From Ilex aquifolium (lineage: Eukaryota > Streptophyta > Magnoliopsida > Aquifoliales > Aquifoliaceae): a stretch of 64,000 bases of DNA. The stretch is taken from assembly GCA_951799425.1 (NCBI GenBank), contig OX637405.1, forward strand, positions 24,565,371 through 24,629,370, read 5' to 3'. Both the position numbers and the translations under genes were made by a program. The notes below the pieces were generated by a model that was not told the DNA's origin, did no database searches, and saw nothing but the letters and a program-made list of their open reading frames with translations. Shown in pieces: positions 46,886 to 57,502 of the stretch; the first letter of the stretch is position 1; each line of letters opens with the position of its first letter.

Positions 46886-47505
46886 TGCCCCACCACCATC
46901 ACCACTACCACCACCACCACTACTGCCCCACCACCATCACCATTACCACCACCACTGCCACTCCACCACCACCACCACCCCCACCGTCTCACCACCGTCA
47001 CCCCACCACCACCATCACCACTGCCACAACAACCACTACCACCACCACTATCGCCACCGCCCATTACCACCACCCCCACTGCCCCACCACCACCATCACC
47101 ACTACTACCACCTCCCTCGCCCCACCACCCCTATCACCCAACCACCACCATAACCATTACTATTGTCACCACCGCTGACGCCACCCCTACCACCCCACCA
47201 CCACCATCACCACCACTACTGTTGCCACGCCACCACCATTTCTTCCATAACAACCACCACCACCACCACCGCAGTCGTTACCACCATTGTTGCCACCCCA
47301 CCACCATCCATCCCCCACCCCCACCACTGTTGCCGCCACCTTACCGCCACTGTCACACCATCGCCCCTACCACCGCCACCATCACCATTGTCACCTACGA
47401 CTACCACCATCACAACCGGTCGTCGTCACCTATCACAATCATCACCGTCTCCCACCACCACCACCACAGCTGCCCACCACCACTCGCCCCCACTATAACC
47501 GGTAC
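46886..47505. repeat. CCACCA/CCATCA low-complexity tract, copy 2
   Basis: The duplicate of 40277-40790 is expanded to about 620 bp with different internal order. It again gives poly-His/Pro/Thr frames in several phases on plus and poly-Gly/Val frames on minus. Confidence 0.85.
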
Positions 47506-48061
47506 CTAAATTCTTTTCTCTCTTCTATATCTTTGTAATTTATTTTGGATGTGAATACAAATATACTTATTGTTGACTATTTTTTATTACTTCATGTCTT
47601 TAGACACGGGAAATAGCTAGTGTGTATATATATATAGGCTTTATAATAATAGTTAGTAATAACAAACGAACAATAGACTTTAAAATATTAATTATTTTTC
47701 ACATTAGTGTAAGATGAATTATATTTAAGAATAGTGTCATAGTCAAATAACTAGTCCATTGTAGGAGTAAATTATCGACGTGGCTCATTTTGGCCTATGA
47801 TGAGTCGGAATAATATTGATGAATGACATAAATGTGGCAAAAGTTTTTGACATTTATTAATGCTCAAAATTTAGTGAAGAACATAGATAACGAATAGATG
47901 AATGAAAACGTAAACATAGTGATATAGTTGGACATGACGTCTACTGAGGAGTGTCGAAACTCAAAGAGGTCTAGAATATTGTGTTACTCCTAGAATAGAT
48001 GAAAATCACTATCTTTTGTTTGCTCCTCTTAAAGACAAGCATGTTTGAGTTAATTAGTTAA

Positions 48062-48244
48062 GAGTAATGCTACACTGACCAAATTTTGGGATCAAATTTA
48101 GAGCCCAAATGACATCGCAACATATCATTTGGAGTCTTTATTGGGACCCAAATGACATGACACCAAATAAATAAGCCTAAGTCAGCTGCCATGTCATTTG
48201 GGCTTCAAATTTAGTCCCAAAATTTGGTCAGTATAACATTACTG
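48062..48244. mobile_element. 183-bp MITE with a 9-bp TSD
   Basis: It starts GAGTAATGCTACACTGACC and ends GGTCAGTATAACATTACTG. These are inverted ends that continue into CAAATTTTGGGA on both sides and AAATGACAT blocks farther in. TSD ATTAGTTAA is at 48053-48061 and 48245-48253. Copy 1 has the empty site near 41345. A relative lies at 54254-54431, also with a 9-bp TSD. The TSD length suggests a Mutator-type MITE. Confidence 0.9.
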
Positions 48245-48743
48245 ATTAGTTAATTAAAGTAGATTGTTGAACACTTTCTATTGACGGGCTGCCAAAAATT
48301 CATAAGAATATATTATTATATTTTTGTGTTTTTTCAAGATTAATATAAGTAATAAAAAATTCACATCTGTTGACATTTAGAATTTAGAAAATAATTTTGA
48401 TAAGAAACAAATACCTATTAATCAAACACAATGTACAAAACAGATTTTTATTTATTGTTTTAACTATTTTGAGCTATAATTTTGGTTTTTCATAGTGGGT
48501 TAGTAGATTATGAAACTTTACAATTTATGTCATATCCAATATTTTGAGTCAGTGTTTACGGCAAGTAATGATGATAAGGGTGATGGTGTCAATGAAAAAT
48601 GTTCTTTCTCTTTCGGCTCTTGTTGATGTGAGAGAACGAAAAGGGCTTGCAAAGGGTTATTGTCATTCATGTACCAGAGAGTGTGAGACAAGCTCAATGG
48701 GAACATTTCACCTACCAATTGTAGATTGATATTTGATTAATAC

Positions 48744-49514
48744 TGATAATGGTGGGATTTCGGTATGGGCCGCTCATTCAAAGCCCAAAACGTTTAATGG
48801 GTCTCTGTGTGCATGGCAACCCAAACGGTTCTTCCATAGCTTGCCCACCCTGCAGTTAGGATGGGTCACACTCCAAAGAAGGAAGCCCAACAGTGCCTTA
48901 ATAGATAGATAAGTCTCAGCTCGGCCTCTATCCAGCTTGGCAAGAGTCAGCACGGGAACAAGGAGCTCGGTGCCCTTTTGGATCCTGAACCACTCCCACC
49001 ACGCCATAGCCTCTAAAACCCTTAACGAACATGCACACTCTGGCAAGGGGAATATTTGTGCGCATAACCGTTTGAGGATTGTGGGCACAATGGCATTAGA
49101 TGGCGGGGGATCACTATAGAACAAAGGAAGAGGGGACCACAAAATCAACAAAAAGGAGGAAGAAGCCACAAGAAACCCTAGATGAACTACTTGTATAAAT
49201 AGAACACTATCACATAATAAAGATGAGGATTCACCAAAAAATCTGTACTCACTAGGCACTACATGCACAGGCTCTAAGCCAAGTAACATACTGTAATCTT
49301 CTTTTTCAAAAAATATACAAACTCTGAAGGAGCAAGAGACTCCATTGCAGTGGACGTATCTTTGGCCTTTCGGTTAAGGTGAACCACTTACAAATTGTTT
49401 ATGTCTCATTTACATAGCCCATTCCCCTGTTGATCAGTACATTCATTCTACCTCCCTCTCTGGACTATATAACCATTGTTCTGCACTTGGACTAAACATT
49501 TCCGAGCAGTATCA
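48744..49514 (+). mobile_element. 771-bp solo LTR
   Basis: It begins TGATAATGGTGGG and ends GAGCAGTATCA, with TGATA...TATCA inverted ends. The flanks are AATAC (48739-48743) and AATAG (49515-49519), a 5-bp TSD with one mismatch; copy 1 shows the uninterrupted site. A TATA box TTGTATAAATAGAAC at about 49191 and AATAAA near 49217 give the plus orientation. The 171-codon minus-strand frame inside (48774-49289) shows no recognisable domain and starts and ends within the LTR. Confidence 0.85.
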
Positions 49515-49563
49515 AATAGAATCCAATCATCCCAGCTTACCTTTTGACTTGGAAAAAAAGAAA

Positions 49564-49776
49564 AGATAGTGTACGAGAAAGCTGGACGCGCCATACAATG
49601 AACATAGGAGGAAAACTCGAAGTCATGAAAACCATTGCTAAATGTGTGCTTTTGCATGGGTTTGTTGGATCTTCCAGGACACTTCATAAGAACATGGTTG
49701 GAGAAGGAAACACTTCCACCGAGGTTACTTAGCTGCTTTAGATATTCCTGCTCTCCCTGAATTATTAATAGGTCTA
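49564..49776. other. Unassigned sequence
   Basis: This holds the tail of a 62-codon plus-strand frame (49544-49732) with no recognised family. It lies between the end of the duplication and SINE copy 2. Confidence 0.4.
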
Positions 49777-49792
49777 AGTAATGGATATAGTT

Positions 49793-49907
49793 TTTTTTTT
49801 TTTTTGGGAGGGGGAAGGGGAAGGGGGAGGGGGACTTGAACCCTTGACCTTATGAAGGCAAATCCTTTATAAGATAAGGAGTACCATTGGACCAAAGACC
49901 CATTGAT
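49793..49907 (-). mobile_element. tRNA-derived SINE, copy 2
   Basis: The minus strand reads GGTCTTTGGTCCAATGGTAC and box-B-like AAGGGTTCAAGTCCCC, a tail of CCCCCT units and then oligo-A. A perfect 16-bp TSD, AGTAATGGATATAGTT, is at 49777-49792 and 49908-49923. Its box B is better preserved than in copy 1, so this copy is the younger or better conserved one. Confidence 0.9.
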
Positions 49908-49923
49908 AGTAATGGATATAGTT

Positions 49924-50407
49924 AGTTAGAAACAAATGTGTCTGTTTTGGAAGGCAAAATGTTGCAGATTTATTATTCATCAAAGCTATTTACATAAATA
50001 ATTAGCTAAAATTAAGTTGTAGTTGCTTTTTTTTTTTTTCTTTTCCTTTATTGTTGCATAGGTAGTTATTCACCATGGCTGAGTTATTTTTTCTTACTGC
50101 TCAATGAAAATTAAAGTTAGCCTGTTATGCTGTATATACCGAAACATACATACACGAAAGTGAAGAAAGAAATAATTTCTGGAATATCATTAACACCATG
50201 TGGAAAACTGAATGGCCTTATGGTTAGACTGCAACAGTTTGAAGAGTAAACCAAGTCTCATTTCAGATGTCAAAGACTCAAAACAGAAAGAATGAAAACC
50301 ACAATATCAGTCCCTACTAAAAAGAAGAGGCTGCCATTAAAGATCATGAGAATCTCATGATTTCGTATACACAATCCAATGGTTGGTGCTGCAAACAATC
50401 CTCTGGG
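49924..50407 (-). other. 3' flank and probable 3' UTR of the cyclin gene
   Basis: Downstream of the cyclin stop (50408-50410) on the minus strand. No other gene is seen. The first 200-250 bases are probably transcribed as 3' UTR; the exact poly(A) site cannot be assigned. Confidence 0.5.
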
Positions 50408-53400
50408 TCATGATGCAGCCAAGAGAGCTTTGGCTGGTGGAAACATAGCAACAGCACCTCTCTGAGGATTGGAGTACTTCCTGTAAATCACCTTCAACTT
50501 GTGGTCTGCCGCCATTGAGTGGAAGCTAACAAGTAGTTTAGCACAATCCCTGTTTACAAATATACGAAACTAAATCAATATAACCCTGTTTACAAATATA
50601 CAGCACAGCAGCAGGAAAAACAGCAACAGGAAGGAAAAATTATAAGTACATCAGTTGTGGCTCTGAGAACCCCGTGTGCAGTTTTAGCGTCTCGTTCCAT
50701 GAAGGGATTTTGTTCAAGGTGCAGCGGGCTGCATACACTGCTGAGGCAGCTATCATTGATGGACAGTACATTATAGTGGCATAGTTCATCATCGCCAACT
50801 CAGCCAAAAAAAAGACCATATTTTCCATCTATTACATGGTTAAAAAAAAACAAAAATCAATGAATTTAGTGTTTGATGAGTTGGATATATTTATAATGGA
50901 AAATGTAGATAATAATGTTGAAAAATTAATCAGAATAATCGAAACTATATATGCCAGCACTCACCTCCAGATCAGGAGTAGAAGCTTTGGTGAAACGGAC
51001 GAGGAACACATAAGGGGTAGGAACAGTCAGGTTCCATTCCAACTGACCCAGTATGCGTTTCTCCATGACCAACACCTGCTGGTGAGTATAAGCTCTATCT
51101 GAGATGCATACAAAGTCATTGACCTGCAAATTGTTAGCTCGTTTAGTGAATACACACACAAAGATGCAAACAAAAGGAAAATTTTATTAACCAAATTGAA
51201 CATATTTAGTGTACCTCTGGGGCCCAGATTTCTTCATACTTGGAGGCCATAAGCATGGCACTGATGCCCAGTAACTGCAATTCCTTCCTTATCAAAGTCT
51301 TCGTTGCAAGGTAGCGATCAATGATGTTGATGGTGAGGTAAAGTGTCTCTGGCATAAGTTCAAACTTGTGATGAACTTCAATCAACCAATCAATCAGAAT
51401 GGCTCTCATCTTTTCGTTTATTTCTGGCTGTGAATCCATATAGTCATGAACTCGGCTCTCATTCTGCACGGTATCAAGTCAAATGATTAGGTGCAAGTAG
51501 TATAATTGAGACTCAAAACACACATAAAAAAATATAGCGAAAATAAGCATGGTCAGGATTACTATACCTCTACTTCCTTATAGAATTTGTATATATCCTC
51601 AACATATTCAACAACTGCCAACTCATTATTCACATCTGCAACATCGACATCTATAATCTGCACCTTGGCTTTATCAACCACTCCACAAGCAGCCTGAAAT
51701 ACGAGATCCAATTAGTAACCAGAGTCTAGCAGTAAAATTTTCTCTCTATTCTTTTCTCAAGAACAATTAGAAGAGTTCAGAAATTATATATCACCTTGCT
51801 TCGAGCTGTAAGAACTGAAGTAAGAGTTGGAGCTTTCTTTCTAGAGGACCCTTCACCAGATTTTTTCTTGTTCTGAGTGTTCGTGTTCTCTTTTTCAGTA
51901 TCAGAACTTATCACAATCACATTTTCAGGTTTCGGTTTGACAGTAACTTTCTTCTGAGCTGGCTTCCGTGCTTCGGCTCCTTTAATCCCTTTGGCTCCAC
52001 CCACATTCAGAGCCACTGATTTCTAAAAACCAAAAAAATCCAGCACGCGTCAGTTTTAATTAACTCAATTCTGCATTAAGATAACAAAAAAATATATTAT
52101 GAACCTTGTTTTCGGCTGCTGCAGCTTGTGCATTAGCGAGTAGTTGTGCGCAGAAACTTCTGATAGACACAAAGATAATCAGGACCAAGAAAGATTTCTT
52201 TGAACATATATAGACATGGTATAACCACCGCCTCATTTAAAAGATCAACGTTTTAGAGAGAGGTGTAACATAAGTAAATCCTAGTAGGCACACATGTAAA
52301 GGGAGAGGAAGATGAGAGATAAACCTTGTAACAGGGCGAGAGACTTGAGGTAATGGTTTGCCATCGACTCCACGAATTGTAACCAGATTCCCAATATCAC
52401 CTAGTGGACGGCGCCCTTTGGGTGCCGTGTTTTTCTGCTTAATATCCCCTGGACCTGCCTCGGCTGTAAAAAAATCATTAGGAATCACAATCAAATCATG
52501 AGAGAATATGAAAAGAAGACAAGTCTCCAACAAAGCATAGAAATCAGAAAACAGTATAAATACAGATGATTGAACAAAACAAAGGGACGAAGAAGGGGCA
52601 TCAGCAACAAGATGTATAATACAGATCAAGGACCAAGATTGAATTGTAAATACCCAAGAATCCACTTCAATAGAGAACTATCAAAAAAGGAGACATACCC
52701 GAGAGGAAAAAAAGAACATATCTATCATTAAATTTTACAAAATAGAGAGAAACCATTAGGTCAAACAACTTTAGAAAATCACACCAAATATTTAATAGAT
52801 CATAATAACTATGCCAGACATGTATATCAAAACATGTCCTAAAGACGTACTACACTACACAAATCAAAAATCCAGAATCAAATCATAAATAGAAGCATAT
52901 TGGTTTAATTTAAACGGGGAAGAAGGCACACTAGGAGAATGAACCAGAAACACAAATACAGAAACATAAATGTTACATAACACAGAAAACCGTGTTTTGT
53001 CTTAATAATGAACTTTGGTATCTTTGTCGTAACAATCAACTGTCTAATTAATGTTCTATCATCTAATTGTTAGGAACTGTGTTTTTTACTCTCCAATATT
53101 AAATTCAAGGCCCTTTTTTTAACTGGGTTGGATTTTTTGCCTAATTATTTTTAACACGCAAGATGACGAGAAAATAGAGTAAGTAGGACTAGTTTACTAT
53201 CCAAAACTCAGTACACCACTGTAGTTGACTTGTTGAATCAGTTTAAACATGATTCCGTTTTCTTATAATCTACAACCATGCGTTGTTTATAAGGAATTTC
53301 AGAATATACAAGTTAGTACTTACATTTATTCCAAAAATTTAATTCTCCTGCCTAAACAAAGTTTTACTTGTCTTTGCCTAAAAAAAGGGTTTCTAAATAT

Positions 53401-53960
53401 ATTTTCAGTTTTGATGGTTATTGAATATTCTCAATGGAGACTCATTTACCATTTCTGCCGAAGTCGTCTACTTGCTGCCCTGGTGTCCACAATCAACCAA
53501 TGGACTTGTATTGAATATAAGAGTCACAAAATTTATTGAATAGTGGGGAAAACACCAAAAGCAGTACACGTAAATACACGCCCACTACCATAAATGCATA
53601 CGTAGATACCTGTAAGAGTGAAGAATCAAACAAGACGATGGAGATGCAAACATAAAAGCTCAAGAGTCGAGAACCACCCCCCCCCCCCCCCCCCCCCCAA
53701 AACACCATAACTCAATATCAGTCAATAAAGAATTAAAGAACCCAAAATTTCAAATCCTAAACCTTGAATCTAAAGAACTCGGTGACCTATTATTTGAAGT
53801 TTTGAACAATGAGGAAGAACTCATCAAACAACACAAATACATATGAGTGACAGTGTGTGTCTATATATATAGATGAATTTGTCTGTCCGTCTAGACTCTA
53901 GAGGGAGAGGAATTGTATAATACCTCTGTTTTGCTGTTGGACAACGGGTCTTGAAGCCAT
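50408..53960 (-). CDS. CYCB1: G2/mitotic-specific cyclin B1
   Basis: Regulatory subunit of the mitotic cyclin-dependent kinase that drives entry into mitosis. Nine exons with GT-AG introns in consistent phase: 53924-53960, 52325-52463, 52105-52159, 51795-52022, 51568-51693, 51215-51463, 50965-51123, 50650-50828, 50408-50549. These total 1314 nt, or 437 residues, the usual length for the family. The N-terminus ([12 protein letters not shown]) leads to a destruction box RRPLGDIGN at residues 30-38 (RxxLxxIxN), the signal for APC/C-directed degradation. A basic Lys/Ser-rich linker follows (about 78-153). The cyclin box starts near 175 and contains MRAILIDWL (214-222), and [10 protein letters not shown] spans the exon 6/7 junction. 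The C-terminal fold has [15 protein letters not shown] and [16 protein letters not shown]. Intron 1 is about 1.46 kb. No frame breaks are seen, so it is probably functional. B1 rather than B2 is judged from the D-box and C-terminus. Confidence 0.95.
52464..53923 (-). other. Intron 1 of the cyclin gene
   Basis: A 1.46-kb AT-rich intron separates a 12-codon first exon from the D-box exon. It contains a 22-base C tract at 53677-53698 (poly-G on the sense strand), prone to length change. The 142-codon frame at 52237-52665 is exon 2 plus intron read-through. Confidence 0.85.
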
Positions 53961-54253
53961 CTCAGAACCTTGATTCTTCCAAGAACTCCTCCAAATCTTG
54001 AAGATAAACACGCCACAAACCCGTATTCGCGCCCGCTAAACCGTCCCTCTTCTGGGTCTGTGATCGCCTCACCTCTCTCTCTCTCTCTCAGATGAATTCT
54101 TTCTCAGCAATAAAAAATTTGGGGACTTAGAAGAGGCACCTATTTGAAGCTACAGAACCGGCGGCTCAGTCCAACAGTGCCAACGGTCTTATTTTTTTGA
54201 AATCTCAAGCGTTGGATCTCTGGGCTATTTGGCTTTGATTTGGTTTTATAAAA
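53961..54253 (-). promoter_or_regulatory. Cyclin 5' UTR and proximal promoter with MSA-like motif
   Basis: Upstream of the start codon lie a CT microsatellite (about 54073-54090) in the probable 5' UTR and GCCAACGGTC at 54179-54188. The latter matches nine of ten positions of the M-specific activator consensus YCYAACGGYY, bound by three-repeat MYB proteins in plant G2/M genes. It is about 220 bp from the ATG. The transcription start was not determined. A MITE begins immediately beyond at 54254. Confidence 0.55.
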
Positions 54254-54431
54254 GGGTAATACTACGCTAATCAAATTTTAAGATCAAATTTGGAAATCAA
54301 ATGACATGGCAGTATATTATTTGGAGTTTTTATTGGGACCCAAATGACATGGTACCAAATAAAGCAAGTCAGCTGTCATGTCATTTGAACTCTAAATTTG
54401 GTCCTAAAATTTAGTCAGTGTAGCATTACTG
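54254..54431. mobile_element. 178-bp MITE upstream of the cyclin gene
   Basis: It starts GGGTAATACTACGCTAATC and ends TTAGTCAGTGTAGCATTACTG. TSD TTTATAAAA lies at 54245-54253 and 54432-54440. It is of the same family as 48062-48244 (shared CAAATGACATG and TTTATTGGGACCCAAATGAC blocks) but more diverged. It ends 294 bp upstream of the cyclin ATG. Confidence 0.9.
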
Positions 54432-54440
54432 TTTATAAAA

Positions 54441-55362
54441 TCCGCACCACACAAAGCCGTCCAGAAACTCCAGACTGTTCAAAAGTTACCGTTAGTTTGT
54501 ATTTTACTTATTTACCTTCGAGCAATGCCAACATCAAATTTGTTTATAAAGTTGTGCACCAAATTTTTATGAGTCGTTAGATTAGTGGGACTCAGTATCA
54601 TCCAACAGTTGATAATTATTTGGTACATATTCTTTTTATATAAATTTGGTATACATAAAATTATCTTTTATCCTAAAAATATTATGTACACATGTTGCCT
54701 TTCTCTCTCACTTTTGACCCACGAACACCACCCCTATGAGTAACGCAACGAATCCTAATTAATTTACCAAAAAGTGAATCTCAAGTGATATGAGATTGTA
54801 TATCAATTGGGATGGTCCAAGTTTTTAATTAGAAGGGGAATAATTGATCCAGATTCATTGTAAATTCAAACAACCATCCATTAACTGCTGAACACTGCCA
54901 CCACTCTCTCTCTCTCTCTCTTTCCCCGTGAGCATTTCGTCCTCTCCAACCCCTCCCTCTTGCATGAGTAAATATTGGGTGTAACCAGTTAAATAAAAAA
55001 AATTTAGGTATATTTGAAATTTTTGATACTTTTTAAAAAAAATCTCCACATAAAATGAGTACCTTTATACTTGAATAATACTTTAGAGATCTAAAAAATC
55101 TGACTTGAAAATGTATTAGGTGATGTAGTCCAAGAGTTACAATTAAAGTAACTATAAGTCTCTGGTAGCAAAAAGAGATTTTTTGTAGCATAATAAAAAT
55201 TAAAATTTTAAAGGTGAAATTACAACTTTTAACAAATAAATTATAAATCTTTGAGGTTATTCGATCAATCACAAAATAATTTAATTCATTGCTATTAATT
55301 TTATAATTCAAATATGAAATTCATGAAAATCACAACAAATTGACAAAATTCAAATCTTTTGT
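54441..55362. other. Intergenic AT-rich sequence
   Basis: It contains a CT microsatellite at about 54902-54921 and no recognisable coding frame. Several frames of 60-92 codons lack family features. Confidence 0.5.
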
Positions 55363-55370
55363 ATAGTGTG

Positions 55371-56102
55371 TAGGACTCACCAAAAAGCCCAAAGCCCAAT
55401 GGGCCGCCCACAACCCGGAAGCCCAACGGGCCGATCGACCTGTACACGGGGCAGGGCTTGGGTAGCCTGTTAGCCTGGTGGGCCAGCCCGTTAAGAAGCT
55501 CGTTAGTCCAATAGAATCTACCTGTTGGAAGATAATTTAAGTTATATTTCATAATTGTATTGTTTGTTTGATATTTGATTTGTAACTTTAATAAGGTTGA
55601 TACTTGTAAATGATTGACAATTGTGTAGGTGTCAATCTAGTGGGGATGTACTCAATTTGTAGTGATGCAAAATAGTTTTACCTATCAATCAATTTGTAAT
55701 GTAACATTGTAACTCTATATGAATATTTATTAAATTCAATCAATATGAATAATCATTTTGTTAATTTATTTTTTCATACCAATTTCATGTAATTGATGTC
55801 TTTTTGTAGTTGTTATATAAAAAATAATTTTTTTGATATATTTTTGTAATTTTTTACATAAAAAGTATTTTTTTAATAAAAAGTCTGTTTCAGGCCCAAT
55901 GGCGCGGGCCATAAGGCCTGGCACTTATTTAGCCCTTTTTGACCTAATAGGCTGGCCCATGGACGGGTCATGGGCCTTAAATTTCCTAATGGGCGAGCTC
56001 GGCTCGGCCTGTTGACTAGTCAAAGCCCAGAGGCCAGTCCACAGGTGGGCTATGGGCTGAAAAATCCCGGGTTGGCCCGACTCGGCCCGTTGCCGAGGCC
56101 TA
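55371..56102. mobile_element. hAT-type non-autonomous element rich in GGCCC words
   Basis: A perfect 8-bp TSD, ATAGTGTG, is at 55363-55370 and 56103-56110. The ends are TAGGACTCACC on the left and TAGGCCTCGGCAACGGGCC on the right (reverse complement). Both subterminal regions (about 150 and 230 bp) are packed with GGGCC/GGCCC words, while the middle is AT-rich. An 8-bp TSD and TAGGG-type ends with such words fit plant hAT MITE-like elements. No transposase is present; 60-83-codon frames cross the GC-rich ends only. Confidence 0.85.
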
Positions 56103-56110
56103 ATAGTGTG

Positions 56111-57497
56111 TGTCTGTGTGAGTGTGTATTCTCTCATTTCCTAAATTTCTGATTTGTTGATCAAATTCTGATTGGTTATGCTTGTTTCACATTCAAACCT
56201 ATGAAAAGAATTTAGGAAAAAATCTCTTCTATTTTTAAAATATAAAAAGTAATGTTATTTAGTGACACAATGATGTGATAAATAAAATAATGAAATATTA
56301 TTATTTTAAGGGTAAGTCTACGGTATCAAAGGAGATACCATGACAACATATGTAATAATTTAGGGTCAAATTATAATTTTTAGGGATCGAGTTATAACTT
56401 AAAAATAATTGATCACAAAAAATACATTTTTTAAAGGTAAAGTTGCACCTTTTAAATGTTATTCATAATTGAATCATAACATCTTATACAGTGACGTAAT
56501 TTTGAAATTTTTTTTTGGTATTTTTAAAATATTTATAAATTTATTATTAATTAAAATTTGGCTTGACTAATTTTTTTTATAAATTTATCGCTACTTCTAT
56601 ATTTCAATAAGGGTATTTTTTGGGTCTAAAAATCTAAACTAATTTATTAATTTAATAATGTGTTAAATGATGTGGTCTCAAATAATAAATTCAAGAATTC
56701 TAATTAAAATAATATTATTTTAAGATCCCCACTGTCGCGTCAGTGGGTTAACAATTTAGGGTCGATTTTTACCCCAAAATAGCACTATTCCTTATTAGTA
56801 AAATATGAGATTCTTTCATGAATTAAAAATTTAGATATACACTTCTTTCATTATTATCGGTCAACATATATTTGTGATATTGCAACGATTTTGATGATTT
56901 TCATTTTACTGTTCTCTTTAATTTCTCTCTCGATCATTGCTCTCTTAAAAATCGGTTAATTTTTGCTTTCTTGAAAATTAGATTTTGAAATTTGAAATTT
57001 GAAATTTGACTAAAGTAAATTATATTTTAGAATAAATTATCTCAGTTGATTGGTTTTGCGGGATCACGTGTTTTATTTAAATATAAATGATATTACCTTA
57101 TTAGTATTTTTAAAATGATTAAAATGATGAGAAAAAAAATTGAATCGTTGTTAAAAGAATAGTCGCATAAATTTGAGTTCGTGCGTATTGACTTTTGTGT
57201 CAAATTTAGTTTTGGAGGAATTGAAGGTTAACAAGGGTAACTAGATAAATTTATCATTTTTTAGGTCAAAATATGTGAGACCCATACAAGCATTACAAAA
57301 TACTTTATATAATTTTGGAGTCCACTGTGTAATTTATGATAATTACAGTGAGGAATAGATTATAGTTATTGAATTATGGGGAGTTAGAAAAATATTTGGG
57401 TAAATTATACACGGACCCCCTAAGGTTTGTCACTTAATCGGACAGACCCTCTCCGAAAGAAGAAATTACACACACACCCCTTCAAGTTTGTGCGCAT
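56111..57497. other. Intergenic AT-rich sequence
   Basis: No gene is recognised. Text near 57200-57270 (TTTTGGAGGAATTGAAGGTT, then AACTAG and TTTTTAGGTCAAAAT) resembles 60090-60150 inside the right solo LTR, so this stretch may contain an older LTR fragment of that family. Confidence 0.45.
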
Positions 57498-57502
57498 GTA
57501 TC

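Larger units (their letters stand above)
42269..49563 (+). repeat. Segmental duplication, copy 2 with three later insertions
   Basis: It is colinear with 37536-41885. The total is 7295 bp. Subtracting the MULE (1965+9), MITE (183+9) and solo LTR (771+5) leaves 4353 bp, against 4350 bp in copy 1. The flanks differ from those of copy 1, so the duplication edges are abrupt. Confidence 0.9.

Noticed and set aside
48774-49289. 171-codon minus-strand frame
   Set aside because: It lies entirely inside the 771-bp solo LTR, is opposite to the LTR's own TATA box, and shows no family motif.
37536-49563. Interpretation of the 4.35 kb direct repeats as giant LTRs of one element
   Set aside because: The repeats lack TG...CA ends, no PBS or PPT lies in the 383-bp spacer, and there is no TSD at the outer edges. 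Segmental duplication fits better.
50836-51102. 88-codon plus-strand frame
   Set aside because: It is antisense to cyclin exon 7 and intron 7 with no independent support.
52237-52665. 142-codon minus-strand frame with D-box
   Set aside because: It is cyclin exon 2 extended through intron 1 and intron 2. The spliced model keeps only 52325-52463.
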